From NCBI RefSeq assembly GCF_028867935.1, contig NZ_JAPQNS010000013.1:1-64000 (forward strand): 64,000 nucleotides of DNA, in the 5' to 3' direction. Below, piece after piece: positions 1 to 8,541 of the stretch (the first letter of the stretch is position 1; each line of letters begins with the position of its first letter). The notes beneath the pieces are model-generated. The model saw only the letters and a program-made list of their open reading frames with translations, was not told where the DNA came from and searched no databases. The stretch is from Flavobacterium sp. SUN052 (lineage in GTDB: Bacteria; Bacteroidota; Bacteroidia; Flavobacteriales; Flavobacteriaceae). The position numbers and the translations under genes were made by a program.

Positions 1-1
1 G

Positions 2-106
2 CGGGCGGTAAAGCTGAAGTATTTGGATAAGAAGCTGCATGCGCTTCAGTTAAGCAAAGAGGAGTTAGAAAGGTTACTATTAAAGCACTCGCTCTCAGTG
101 GGGTAG
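2..106 (+). CDS. IS3-family OrfA, C-terminal fragment
   Basis: This is the last 34 codons of the small DNA-binding transposase subunit, ending at a TAG at 104-106. The fragment is rich in Leu, Lys and Glu, as expected for the coiled-coil tail of OrfA that follows the helix-turn-helix. The orfB frame is open from about position 31 and lies one base back relative to orfA. This is the arrangement used by IS3 elements to make an OrfAB fusion by programmed -1 frameshifting. No clear A6G slippery run is visible in the overlap. The start is off the window. Confidence 0.6.
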   Translation, partial: RAVKLKYLDKKLHALQLSKEELERLLLKHSLSVG

Positions 107-207
107 AATTCAGTTGTACAGAAGAAGGCGGTCAGCATCTTCTCCAAGGGAGACGGGAAATATTCCGATTTATAAAGGAACATGCCAACGAATTTCCCGT
201 TGAGAAG

Positions 208-1038
208 ATGTGTAAAGTGTTGAATGTGAGCAGCAGTGGTTATTATTATTGGCGTAAACATCCGATTGGGGCCAGACAACAAGACCAAGATCAGTTGGTG
301 AACCACATCCGACTGGTGCATGGCAAAAGCGAAGGTCGTTACGGTAGTCCTCGGATTGCGGATGAACTCCGCGAGCAGGGGGTGAAAGCCTCCCGTAACC
401 GCATTGCCAGACTCATGAAGAAGGTAGGGATTCGGAGCATCATGTATAAAAAGTATCGGGTGCAGACTACCGAATCCAATCACGACTATCCAGTGGCTAA
501 AAACGTGCTGAATAGAGAGTTCACGGCTGATAAACCAGGGCAAAAATGGGTGTCAGACCTCACCTATATCGCCACTGGTCAGGGTTGGCTTTACCTAACC
601 GTAATTTTAGATCTGGCCGACCGAAAAGTGATTGGCTGGGCTATGAGCGATAGCATGAAAGCAGTGGAGACGAGTGTGGCAGCTTGGCGTATGGCTCTCA
701 CAAACAGAGCAATAAGTGGCCAACTTCTATTTCATTCAGACCGTGGCATCCAATATGCCTGCACTGACTTCAAGGATGAATTAAAGGATCTGCCGGTGGT
801 ACAAAGTATGAGTCGGAAGGGAAATTGTTGGGATAACGCAGTTGCCGAGAGCTTTTTCAAGACCCTCAAGTGCGAGATGGTTAACCATACTTATTTTGCC
901 ACACGAGCTGCGGCTCGGTTAGCCACCTTTGAGTATATCGAGAGTTGGTACAACCGCCGACGGAAACATTCGGTGTTAAATTACCGCACGCCCAGTCAAC
1001 AAGAATCTTATTTTTACACTTCCTCAATGGCCGCCTAA
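208..1038 (+). CDS. IS3-family transposase OrfB (DDE integrase core)
   Basis: This is the catalytic half of the transposase, which cuts and joins element ends. An HTH_21-like segment (residues 20-80) precedes an rve integrase core. The acidic triad is visible as D117 (in VSDLTY), D178 (in HSDRG) and E214 (in AVAESFFK), and the C-terminus has the usual YNRRRKHS signature. The frame stays open upstream of the ATG at 208 back to about 31, so the functional product is probably the OrfAB fusion. It appears intact, unlike the other transposases in this window. Confidence 0.92.
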   Translation: MCKVLNVSSSGYYYWRKHPIGARQQDQDQLVNHIRLVHGKSEGRYGSPRIADELREQGVKASRNRIARLMKKVGIRSIMYKKYRVQTTESNHDYPVAKNVLNREFTADKPGQKWVSDLTYIATGQGWLYLTVILDLADRKVIGWAMSDSMKAVETSVAAWRMALTNRAISGQLLFHSDRGIQYACTDFKDELKDLPVVQSMSRKGNCWDNAVAESFFKTLKCEMVNHTYFATRAAARLATFEYIESWYNRRRKHSVLNYRTPSQQESYFYTSSMAA

Positions 1039-1068
1039 AAAAATCTCCACTATACTATTGCAAGTCCA

Positions 1069-1271
1069 GTCCAGACGGTGCATGCGAAATAGGTCGATTG
1101 GCCATGCGGAGCATCTCGGTCACTAAGGCCAGATCATTGGTGATTTGCTCATCAACATAATAGCGGATGACTCGGTTGATCAGCGCATGAAAATGCCAGT
1201 CGCCCTCGATCGCTACCGGAATAGCCGCCAGGGCTGGATACAACAAACAGGGTATTACGGAGTAAACTCAT
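1069..1271 (-). pseudogene. Histidine kinase N-terminal fragment, frameshifted and cut by the IS
   Basis: An ATG at 1271 overlaps the stop of the response-regulator remnant by 4 nt (ATGA), the usual linkage for a two-component pair. It begins MSLLRNTLF and then loses frame within about 25 bases. The neighbouring frame continues with a hydrophobic stretch and INRVIRYYVDEQITND, which resembles the membrane helix and start of the sensor region of OmpR-partner kinases. The IS3 right end interrupts it at about 1068. The kinase identity is inferred from position and this short resemblance. Confidence 0.5.
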
Positions 1272-1603
1272 GATACAGCCAAAAAAATATACCCCGCTCC
1301 GTAGCTGGTTGGGAGGAAGTCAGGACAGCTTTTATCAAGTAGTTTACGACGCAAGTTTTTGATATGGGTATAAAGGAATTCGTGCGAATCGGCTATATCC
1401 GTGTGATCGCCCCAGACGTACTCGGCAAGAGCCACTTCTGTGAGCAGCCGGTTGATATTGGCCAGCAAGAACAGCTGCAACTGGTTTTCCTTTTCCGTCA
1501 GGTCCAGGCCCTGCTCACCAACGGTTATTTGGTGCGAAAGCGTATCGGCTATGATGTCGCCGTAGCGGACTGTTATTACCCTAACTAAGAGTCGAGGCAG
1601 CAC
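1268..1603 (-). pseudogene. OmpR-family response regulator, DNA-binding domain only
   Basis: The 111 residues match the winged-helix output domain of OmpR/PhoB regulators: a VRYGDIIADT strand entry, LTEKENQLQLFLLAN, then VWGDHTD, the recognition helix THIKNLRRKL and a terminal wing GAGYIF. The receiver domain (about 120 residues) is missing. The frame upstream runs about 20 more codons into a stop with no Asp-containing receiver sequence. Together with the frameshifted kinase fragment downstream, this is best read as the wreck of a two-component operon. A free-standing DNA-binding protein cannot be excluded. Confidence 0.7.
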
Positions 1604-1843
1604 CGACTTGATACGCGCATTGGGATCAGCAGATGAACAGGTTGTTACGGAATCCCGTTAGCTAGTGACCATGTATTCGTCTACTTATGTCACTAATTTA
1701 ACGAACCAGTACGTGGACTGTTCGACGAGCTAACTACAACTGAAACGGCTGCGAGTGCTTCTCTTTAAATCCCTAACCATCAACGAAATTCGTGCCTGCC
1801 CAGCGTGTTAGTATAAGTTAATTGATCGATTGTTATGGCGTTT

Positions 1844-1942
1844 ATGAAAGTTTCATTGACGCTCGTTGTCTGCCTCTTCATCTTTGCTATGGGTTTTGGT
1901 CACCCTAAAAAGCCCAACGAGCTTGCCGGGGCGTACTTATAA
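1844..1942 (+). pseudogene. 5' stub of a secreted-protein gene
   Basis: A 32-codon frame starts MKVSLTLVVCLFIFAMGFG, a good signal peptide, followed by HPKKPNELAGAYL and a TAA. Its end overlaps the 3' end of the oppositely oriented carrier-protein-like gene. It looks like the start of a secreted protein whose body has been lost. It is short enough to be chance, but the signal peptide is convincing. Confidence 0.3.
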
Positions 1943-2160
1943 ATCAGGCGACTGAGCTGTTCCACCGTTAATTGTCGAGTAATTACTTCATCAGGCAAGC
2001 TCACGTTGAAAAGTTGTTCGAAATGAAGCAAAATTTCAAAAAATTCCCATTTATTCAGGCCCAAATCTTGCCGAAACTGATGATCTGGTTGAATAGCGGG
2101 GTTTGGGATGGTATAGTGCTGGGTGACGTACTGTAGAATTTGTGCTTGGACGGCTTGCAT
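1900..2160 (-). CDS. Acyl-carrier-protein-like protein lacking the carrier serine
   Basis: At 86 residues it has the size and pattern of an acyl carrier protein: an N-terminal helix, a DLGL turn, a helix rich in acidic and aromatic residues (FFEILLHFEQLF), VSLPDEV, and a final helix starting with LTVEQL. In true carriers the turn reads D-S-L and the serine carries phosphopantetheine. Here the corresponding residues are N-K-W, so it cannot be charged in the normal way. It lies just downstream of a DUF2147 gene on the same strand (18 bp gap). Its role is unknown: a degenerate carrier or a protein-binding domain. Confidence 0.6.
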   Translation of the reverse strand: MQAVQAQILQYVTQHYTIPNPAIQPDHQFRQDLGLNKWEFFEILLHFEQLFNVSLPDEVITRQLTVEQLSRLIYKYAPASSLGFLG

Positions 2161-2178
2161 AGGAAAGGTAGGTAAAAT

Positions 2179-2670
2179 TTAGTGTTTAAAACTTATAGCA
2201 TGCGCCTGAACAGGCACTGAGCGAACCCGATTAAACCTCAAACTTCGGCCCAACATGGGCAGTTTCCAGTAACCCCGAACCACGAGTTGATTGGGGGTTA
2301 CCATTCGGACAGTGGCGTCGTAGGTATGGCCCGTGTTCGGATCGTACACTTTACCACCGCTCCATTCATCGTTGCCCCGGTAGGTGAGGTTTTCAACCGT
2401 GTCCATACCCAGCCAGGGGCGATTCCGGAGCGCCGGGTCGGGATTTTCTGTATCGAGGTGCTGGTCCATGGGCGGGTCGGTATATTCGCATAGGAACCAA
2501 ACGACACGCCCATGGAATTGCCCGTTTCTAGTATACATTTCCACTCGCAAATCATTATCTGTCGACTGCCAAACCCCCACGATTCTATCCTGGGGAGTGG
2601 TCATGGCAAAGCCCAGTACCAGAATAGATAGACTGGTAACGAGGTTGTGTTGTAAAAAAGAGTGTACCAT
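2179..2670 (-). CDS. DUF2147 family secreted protein
   Basis: This 163-residue protein has an N-terminal hydrophobic segment (about residues 8-24), so it is probably exported. The body follows the DUF2147 pattern: IVGVWQSTDNDLRVEMY, GRVVWF, NPDPALRNRPWLGMDT, WSGGKVYDPNTGHTYDATV and a final VRGYWKLPMLGRSLRF. Family members are small calycin-like barrels in the periplasm with no defined biochemical role. The gene follows the DUF5686 gene with an 18-bp gap and probably shares its transcript. Confidence 0.85.
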   Translation of the reverse strand: MVHSFLQHNLVTSLSILVLGFAMTTPQDRIVGVWQSTDNDLRVEMYTRNGQFHGRVVWFLCEYTDPPMDQHLDTENPDPALRNRPWLGMDTVENLTYRGNDEWSGGKVYDPNTGHTYDATVRMVTPNQLVVRGYWKLPMLGRSLRFNRVRSVPVQAHAISFKH

Positions 2671-2688
2671 TACTAGGCGATTGATGCG

Positions 2689-5214
2689 TTAAAATTGAAG
2701 TTTGAGCCCTGTATAAATACCAAAAGGTGTCGTTCGCGCCGGTCCGACAGTGGACAAATGGTTAAGCCGCCAGATTACGTCGATGGAAAAAAGATTCAGG
2801 ATGTTTTCGACTCCCACACCCGCTTCTGCATAAGGGACTGGGCCGGTCGTACGAAAGCTATTCCCCTGGTTGAATGACTGATTTGTTTGGGTTAGGTTGC
2901 CCCAGAAAAAATTGGCCGTTAGGCGTTCCCTCAGCCGGAGTTTGTTGAGCAGTGGAACCCGGTCTAAAATCAGTCCACCCAATGAATACCGGGTGAGCAG
3001 GCTCGCATAGCGGTCAGCGGCAAATTCGTAGGGACTCATACTATAAAAAGCATACTTGTCCGCCACGTAGAAAGGATTGCCGCGCGGGATATGTAACAGC
3101 AGCAAGGGCACAGTACCCAACACAGCCCCAGCGGTCAGGTTATAATAGAGGGAGCCTTTGACAGGCATCGTCAGTTCCTGAGACACATTCACGCTGAGTT
3201 TCCAATAATCAAAATAGGTATTTCTGAATAGCGGTATCCCGCTCGATGCACTAAACTGCCAAACCGGAAAACGAGTGTAGAGCCGAAGTTTGTCATAGTT
3301 TAACAGGGTAGTCCGTTCATTACGGCTGTACCGAAGGCTTAATCCTACTTCTGAACTGAACAAGGTATGCAATAATACCACCGACGAATCGGCAACATTG
3401 ACAACTTCGTCGGAAGGAGCATACCTAAACCGAAACAACGGAGTCATAGAGCCGTAGCGATAATAGGTTTTCAGCGACCAAGTGGGGCTAAGATCCCGTT
3501 CGTGCGCAAAGCGAATCTGTTTGAGGAAATTTTGATACACCGGTATCGGTTTGCGGAGGGCCAGCGTGAATAGGTTGTCGTCGTCTAATTGATCATCGTA
3601 CTCACCCAGGGCATCGTAATCATCTTTGACCAGTAGTTCGTATTTGCGGTACGGCGTGCGACTGGGAACATATTTGACACCAAAAGAGCCTTTGAATTGC
3701 TTGTCACGGGTGCCGTAGGCCAGGTATCCCCACAAACAAATACGCTGATCGAAACCGCCCAATGTCCAGATACTGGTACGAATTCGTACGCCTTCAGTGA
3801 TATTGGAACTAAGTAGTGAACTGAAGGGGCCAAACCGAAACTTGTTATGCACATCCCAATACCCGCTGGCAAGGAAGGCCGCAAACCGGGTTGTATTCCG
3901 AAACTGCTGGTTATTTTTAAGCGAGTCGACCGCTTGATAGATCGCTTTTTCGTGAACCGAAAGCGGACTGAGTCGGTAGGTATCAGTGAAGGCGGGCATT
4001 CCGGGCAACGCCTGTTCGGCTGTTGCAAAATTGGTGGCTGTGATCCCGGGTGGGTTGATTTGGTAATTCCCATAGACGCTCGTACTCAAAATGCTTATGG
4101 CGCGGTTGGTAGAGTCGATGCGCGAAGGTAAACCCAACAATCCCAGGCCATTCTCAAACCCGTACTGTAGTTTATCGTCGGTCAGTACCCAGGCGGTTCC
4201 CCGCTCCTTGTCGTCAATAGGGGCAAACGTTTGGTGTACCACCAGGTTTCGGACAAAATTGAGGTTTGCGCCGGGGCTGGTTTTCATATCAACCTGCCGG
4301 ATAGCATAACTATCCCCGTCGATAAGCATACTGCCCTCGAACGTGTTGTCATTCACATGATTGGGGCGAAACCGAAGCCGGTAGCTGTATTTGCTATTTT
4401 TGATGATCGTGTCGGGCATAGCAATTGAATAGAACATTAGTCCTAAATCTGAGATAGGGCCGATGAATGATGTTTTCAGTACCGAGATGATACCGTCATA
4501 AGGGTTTATAGAGATACTAAAGCGGTCTAATTTAGGACCTAAGGCATCAGTTTGTAAACCTAAGTTCTGCTCCGATACTAAATAAGCCGCATCATTAAGG
4601 GGCGAGTGAGTATGGTACTCTTTACGGAACTGCTCTCGAAAAAAGACAGGCAGCGACGTACTGGACAACGTATCGTTTTGATACTGCTGATAGACCCGCA
4701 CCATGGTGTTCAGTAGATTGCGTTTTTGACTACTAGTCAGGTTTTCGATGTTCACCTCGGTGCGGAGGTAGTTGTTGCGCGTCCAGCGGCTTAGACGTTG
4801 GGAATCGTTTTGGTCTTTGTGGGCTATCACCTGTTTCAGCAGGGCTTTACCTGGATCGTGGTATCCGATCACTGTCACTTCAGCCAACTGCCCTGTTACG
4901 GCCCGCATCGTCAGCGTGAGTACGCCGGTTGGGGCTTTCGCCAGAGGTAGAGTGACAGGTTCATACCCCACTTCGGAGACGAACAGTGTGTCGGGCAATG
5001 TCTTCAACGTCAGCGAGAGAATTCCCTGTTCATTAGCGGTATTACCGTTTTTACCATGCTTGAGATAGCCACTTACAAAGGGTATTGGCGTACCCGAATC
5101 GGCTTCGGTAACGCGAATTGTCAGGGTTGGAATCACAGGTGGATTGGTTTGACCCTGACCCATAAGGGGCATTGCCAGCCAGCCCATCAGAAAATAAATT
5201 CGGAGGGGCATCAC
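2689..5214 (-). CDS. DUF5686 and carboxypeptidase-regulatory-like domain outer-membrane protein
   Basis: This 841-residue protein has a signal peptide (about 1-21, ending GQGQT). A carboxypeptidase regulatory-like beta-sandwich follows (about 29-110, with ADSGTPIPFVSGYLK and FVSEVGYEP), and the rest is a long DUF5686 region predicted to form an outer-membrane barrel. The final residues (GIYTGLKLQF) end in Phe, as barrel proteins do. These proteins are confined to Bacteroidota and resemble TonB-dependent transporters in layout. Their substrate is unknown. The start ATG overlaps the stop of the upstream hydroxylase gene by 4 nt, so the two are translationally coupled. Confidence 0.85.
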   Translation of the reverse strand: MMPLRIYFLMGWLAMPLMGQGQTNPPVIPTLTIRVTEADSGTPIPFVSGYLKHGKNGNTANEQGILSLTLKTLPDTLFVSEVGYEPVTLPLAKAPTGVLTLTMRAVTGQLAEVTVIGYHDPGKALLKQVIAHKDQNDSQRLSRWTRNNYLRTEVNIENLTSSQKRNLLNTMVRVYQQYQNDTLSSTSLPVFFREQFRKEYHTHSPLNDAAYLVSEQNLGLQTDALGPKLDRFSISINPYDGIISVLKTSFIGPISDLGLMFYSIAMPDTIIKNSKYSYRLRFRPNHVNDNTFEGSMLIDGDSYAIRQVDMKTSPGANLNFVRNLVVHQTFAPIDDKERGTAWVLTDDKLQYGFENGLGLLGLPSRIDSTNRAISILSTSVYGNYQINPPGITATNFATAEQALPGMPAFTDTYRLSPLSVHEKAIYQAVDSLKNNQQFRNTTRFAAFLASGYWDVHNKFRFGPFSSLLSSNITEGVRIRTSIWTLGGFDQRICLWGYLAYGTRDKQFKGSFGVKYVPSRTPYRKYELLVKDDYDALGEYDDQLDDDNLFTLALRKPIPVYQNFLKQIRFAHERDLSPTWSLKTYYRYGSMTPLFRFRYAPSDEVVNVADSSVVLLHTLFSSEVGLSLRYSRNERTTLLNYDKLRLYTRFPVWQFSASSGIPLFRNTYFDYWKLSVNVSQELTMPVKGSLYYNLTAGAVLGTVPLLLLHIPRGNPFYVADKYAFYSMSPYEFAADRYASLLTRYSLGGLILDRVPLLNKLRLRERLTANFFWGNLTQTNQSFNQGNSFRTTGPVPYAEAGVGVENILNLFSIDVIWRLNHLSTVGPARTTPFGIYTGLKLQF

Positions 5215-6104
5215 GCGTTCTGGGATTGCGGAATGTCTTTACCAGCAGCAATAGCCCGGGGCACAAGGGATTCGGCGTATTCGCCAGGTGGGGAGGGCTG
5301 AAAGGGCTGACCTAACAACTGCCGGAAGGTGGCTCCCTGGACGGGTTCAGGCATGGTGTTTAAACCGAACACGATAGCCTCTGCTTCCATTTGCCGAAAC
5401 GTGCCGAATAGTCGATCCCAAACACTCAACACATCACCATAATTACTGTCGGTGAAGGGCTGGCTTTCATGGTGATGGACATGATGGGCGTTGGGTGTAA
5501 TAAATACCCAGCTCAAGACCCGGTCAAGCTGGTCAGGAAGCCGATAGTGGGCATGGGCGGCCACGTTAGAGACGATCTGGATGAACTGACGGGCCATTAA
5601 GGCCCAGAATGTAACCCCGCTGATAAATACCCAGACCAGCAGGAAGGTCAGCCGAATGAAAGTCTCTCCCGGATGTTCGCGCAGAACCGTCGATACGTCC
5701 ACTGAGGGATCGGCGTGATGCACCGCATGAAACCGCCACAGGTAGGCGTAGCGGTGCATAAGCAGGTGGTAGCCGTATTCGAAGAGGTCGAGCAGGAGGA
5801 AAGCCACTAGGAAATGAACGATTGGCTGTTCGGTGTAGGGTAGATGGCGGGCCAAACCCCAATGGTGTAGGCTCGTCCAGTTTAGGGCATTCAGCAGGGA
5901 ATAACCAAGGAGCAGTTGCACTCCCACCCCCGTCAGTATAAAGGCAGCATTGGTCAGGGCATGGGACCAGCGCGGGTAGGTCATGCGCCAGTCCTGCCGC
6001 TTTTCGAGCCACCAGAACAACGTGACTGAGATGGTAAGTACTGCAACCCGGTGTGAATCGGGAACGTGTGAAAAATAAGTGGTCAGGGCAGTTAGCAGAC
6101 TCAT
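5211..6104 (-). CDS. Sterol desaturase / fatty acid hydroxylase superfamily membrane protein
   Basis: This is a 297-residue integral membrane di-iron oxygenase. The histidine clusters that bind the two irons are visible: H113-x3-H117 in YHLLMHR, H126-x2-HH in RFHAVHH, and the H-rich NAHHVHHH near 206-212. Several hydrophobic helices flank them. Family members hydroxylate or desaturate lipids; the substrate here cannot be told from sequence. It is the first gene of a short run with DUF5686 and DUF2147 (4-nt overlap with the next gene), suggesting an envelope-lipid role. That link is inference. Confidence 0.85.
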   Translation of the reverse strand: MSLLTALTTYFSHVPDSHRVAVLTISVTLFWWLEKRQDWRMTYPRWSHALTNAAFILTGVGVQLLLGYSLLNALNWTSLHHWGLARHLPYTEQPIVHFLVAFLLLDLFEYGYHLLMHRYAYLWRFHAVHHADPSVDVSTVLREHPGETFIRLTFLLVWVFISGVTFWALMARQFIQIVSNVAAHAHYRLPDQLDRVLSWVFITPNAHHVHHHESQPFTDSNYGDVLSVWDRLFGTFRQMEAEAIVFGLNTMPEPVQGATFRQLLGQPFQPSPPGEYAESLVPRAIAAGKDIPQSQNA

Positions 6105-6242
6105 AAGGGTGGGTAACCGGCTTTATAGTCCCGGTTATCAGAATTACTTACGAGTTTTTTTTGGCGCGCCGTTGCCCGGAATACAATTAAATGCCTGTTA
6201 AATCGGAAAACGGTTTCCGCGAAAGTCAGTGCATTTTGATGC

Positions 6243-7661
6243 CTATTTGTATACATTCAACCAGATGGAGACCTTGAGGCCCACATTACTTCCCTTTGGG
6301 GTGTTGGTTAGATTTCTAAAATCATACACATAATAGGGGCTGAGTTGAGCCGACATGCGTGACCGCTGGTATTGGGCACCGGCCCCGAACATGAAATTAT
6401 GAAAAAAACGGGGCCGAGCATCAATCTCAAATGAATGGTACTGCACTTCACCTCGATACGTACTCTCGTAACGTACCTGTTGGTAAGCATCCAAGTCAAA
6501 ACTGGCTCCTGCCTGGAACAGTAACGACCAGACTGGATGAAGGGGAACGTAATACTTAAGGTTCACGGGTAAACTTATCAGCGAGGTGCGAACCGCAATG
6601 TCCTTGATCTGGTCATACTGAGCGGGTAAAAACGTCCGGTATTGCTCCACAAATTCGGTGCCAGTAGCCGAATTGAAATCCCGTAATTCTTTATGGTTTT
6701 CAACCTCAAGCTGTGAAGCTTGCAGGCCGACCGACAGACCAAGGTTTTCGGTTGGAAATAATTCGAAAGCTGGACCAACGCCTACACCATTCAAGGTGGC
6801 CATCGATTCAATCCCCACGCGGGGCTGTAACGATGATAAGCGGAACGGGGGGCGGCTCTGTTTGGCTGGTTCTGCAGATAGCGGGACGGAATTAGCAGCC
6901 AAAGGCATGGTCGGTTTTTGGGCAACGGAATCGGGGTGGGGCGTTTCGGGTCGAACCGTTTCGGGATTGGTCACAAACCCCTGAATTGCGTCCATGGGAA
7001 CCATTGCCGTTGCTTGGGAAATGGCCTGGTTCATCGAATTTGCTGAGAATGTAGCTTTCGGTGGCTTTTCACCCTGGCGTGTCAACTCGCCCTGAAGTTC
7101 GGCAGCTTGGATTGGTGCTAAACGAGCAGTAGGATTTAAGGCCGGTTTTTTTGTGCTGAACGTCTGATTACGTATATTCTTGCCCGTTCGTTGTTTATCC
7201 TCTCTGCCCGTCTGCTGTTCAGATAAAACAGAATTCGTTTGAGCCCCTAGTTCTGCTGCGCTGGATACCAGCTCGTGATTTCTCACAGGGGGATTGTACA
7301 CATGTCGTTGTTCGACGATAGTCCGTTGAACAACATACACAGTATCAATCCTATGACTGGTTACCGATTCAGGGCGGGGGATTTCAGGAGCTGGAGCGAG
7401 GGAGGGAATTGGTACAGCCACAGCCAGTCGTTTGCTCAATTCATTAATTACCTGCCTGTCTTCGTGTAGGGTGTAAAGCGTAGTTACCCAACCCGTCAAC
7501 ATAAGGCCGCTCAACACCCAACCCCCATAGTTTAGGAGCCATGCCCCAAAACCAACAGAGGGCAGACGCTTCTGGAATCGGTTCCAGGCACTTGGCTGAT
7601 AGTCCGGCCTGACCGATTCCAGGTTTCGTTTCATCAGCTTGTCGAAACGTTCGTTAGACAT
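6243..7661 (-). CDS. Membrane-anchored anti-sigma-type protein with C-terminal beta-barrel
   Basis: The 472 residues start with a short cytoplasmic segment (MSNERFDKLMKRNLE, typical of partners of Bacteroidota ECF sigma factors). One membrane helix follows (about 43-63), then a long Pro/Gln/Thr-rich periplasmic linker (about 70-270). The C-terminal region (about 275-472) alternates polar and aromatic residues like an outer-membrane barrel of the PorT/OMP_b-brl type (ARPRFFHNFMFGAGAQYQ). It overlaps the sigma gene by 8 nt (ATGTCTAA). The likely job is to hold or release the sigma factor in response to an envelope signal; this is inferred from context. Confidence 0.7.
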   Translation of the reverse strand: MSNERFDKLMKRNLESVRPDYQPSAWNRFQKRLPSVGFGAWLLNYGGWVLSGLMLTGWVTTLYTLHEDRQVINELSKRLAVAVPIPSLAPAPEIPRPESVTSHRIDTVYVVQRTIVEQRHVYNPPVRNHELVSSAAELGAQTNSVLSEQQTGREDKQRTGKNIRNQTFSTKKPALNPTARLAPIQAAELQGELTRQGEKPPKATFSANSMNQAISQATAMVPMDAIQGFVTNPETVRPETPHPDSVAQKPTMPLAANSVPLSAEPAKQSRPPFRLSSLQPRVGIESMATLNGVGVGPAFELFPTENLGLSVGLQASQLEVENHKELRDFNSATGTEFVEQYRTFLPAQYDQIKDIAVRTSLISLPVNLKYYVPLHPVWSLLFQAGASFDLDAYQQVRYESTYRGEVQYHSFEIDARPRFFHNFMFGAGAQYQRSRMSAQLSPYYVYDFRNLTNTPKGSNVGLKVSIWLNVYK

Positions 7662-8286
7662 AGTTTCGTCGGTTTACTGAATGCGTTGTAGTAGTCCAGT
7701 CCATCAATAATTCTTGTAGTTTTTGGCGTGCTCGGGCCAGGTTAGAGCGAGAAGTACCTTCGTGAATGCCCAGCATCTGCGCAATTTCGGGATGCGAGTA
7801 GCCATCCACGACATGCAACGAAAAAACGGTTCGGTACGCTGGCGGTAGTTGTTGAACCACGGCCATAATTTCTTCCGCTCCTAACCGTTCGAATAGATCA
7901 TCCGTCTCGCCAACATCAAAAGCCTCATCAATATCAGTTCGTATAATAGCTGACTTGTGCCGCCGGTAATGATCAATTGCCGAATGGACCAGTACCGTAC
8001 GGAACCAGGCATCAAACGGTTTTTCAGGACTGTAATAGTTGATGTTAGTCAGCACCTTCATAAACCCGTCATCGAACATTTCTTCGGCTTCCTCCCGGCT
8101 CCCCGCATAGCGTAAACAGATGTTCACGCCAAAACTATAGTAAGCTTCGAACAACTGCTTTTGGGCAGTTGGTTTTTCGCGCCGACAGCCTTCGATAACA
8201 TCGGGCAGGGCGAGGGATTTACTTCGTCGAAATAGCACAGGTGATAGTAGCTGAAGGTTATTCCAGAATAATATACGAGCAAACAA
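7654..8286 (-). CDS. ECF-type RNA polymerase sigma factor
   Basis: It carries sigma-70 region 2 (YYSFGVNICLRYAGSREEAEEMFDDGFMKVLTNI, core-binding and -10 reading) and region 4 (LPPAYRTVFSLHVVDGYSHPEIAQMLGIHEGTSRSNLARARQKL, -35 reading). The order and length fit ECF sigma factors (about 190 residues). The longest frame begins at a TTG at 8286; a GTG at 8238 gives a more typical N-terminus and may be the true start. It is followed with an 8-nt overlap by its probable anti-sigma partner. Confidence 0.9.
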   Translation of the reverse strand: MFARILFWNNLQLLSPVLFRRSKSLALPDVIEGCRREKPTAQKQLFEAYYSFGVNICLRYAGSREEAEEMFDDGFMKVLTNINYYSPEKPFDAWFRTVLVHSAIDHYRRHKSAIIRTDIDEAFDVGETDDLFERLGAEEIMAVVQQLPPAYRTVFSLHVVDGYSHPEIAQMLGIHEGTSRSNLARARQKLQELLMDWTTTTHSVNRRNYV

Positions 8287-8541
8287 ACGACCATCGTTGC
8301 CTCAAGAAAATATTTCTTTTCCGGGCAACGCTTGGGCTTCATAATTTCGTAAGTCATTGAGTTAACGGAACAACCAACTGACTTTTAATTCATCTAATCG
8401 ATGCGTGCACTCCACTTCGTGATTTTCTTATTGACTGCCAAGCTCATCTATTAAAGGAGCAGTGCTGCGAAATAGTGAAGATATTCTGGTCAACGTACTG
8501 GAATTCTTACCAAATGTTCTGCATGATAAGTGGCTGTTTAG

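Larger units (their letters stand above)
1..1068 (+). mobile_element. IS3-family insertion sequence, right part
   Basis: The window opens inside an IS3-family element. The 3' end of orfA and a complete orfB are present. The right boundary is placed near 1068, where the sequence changes from IS non-coding DNA to the interior of a broken histidine-kinase gene on the other strand and ends in CA, as IS3 members do. The left end lies outside the window, so the terminal repeat cannot be confirmed. Confidence 0.75.
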
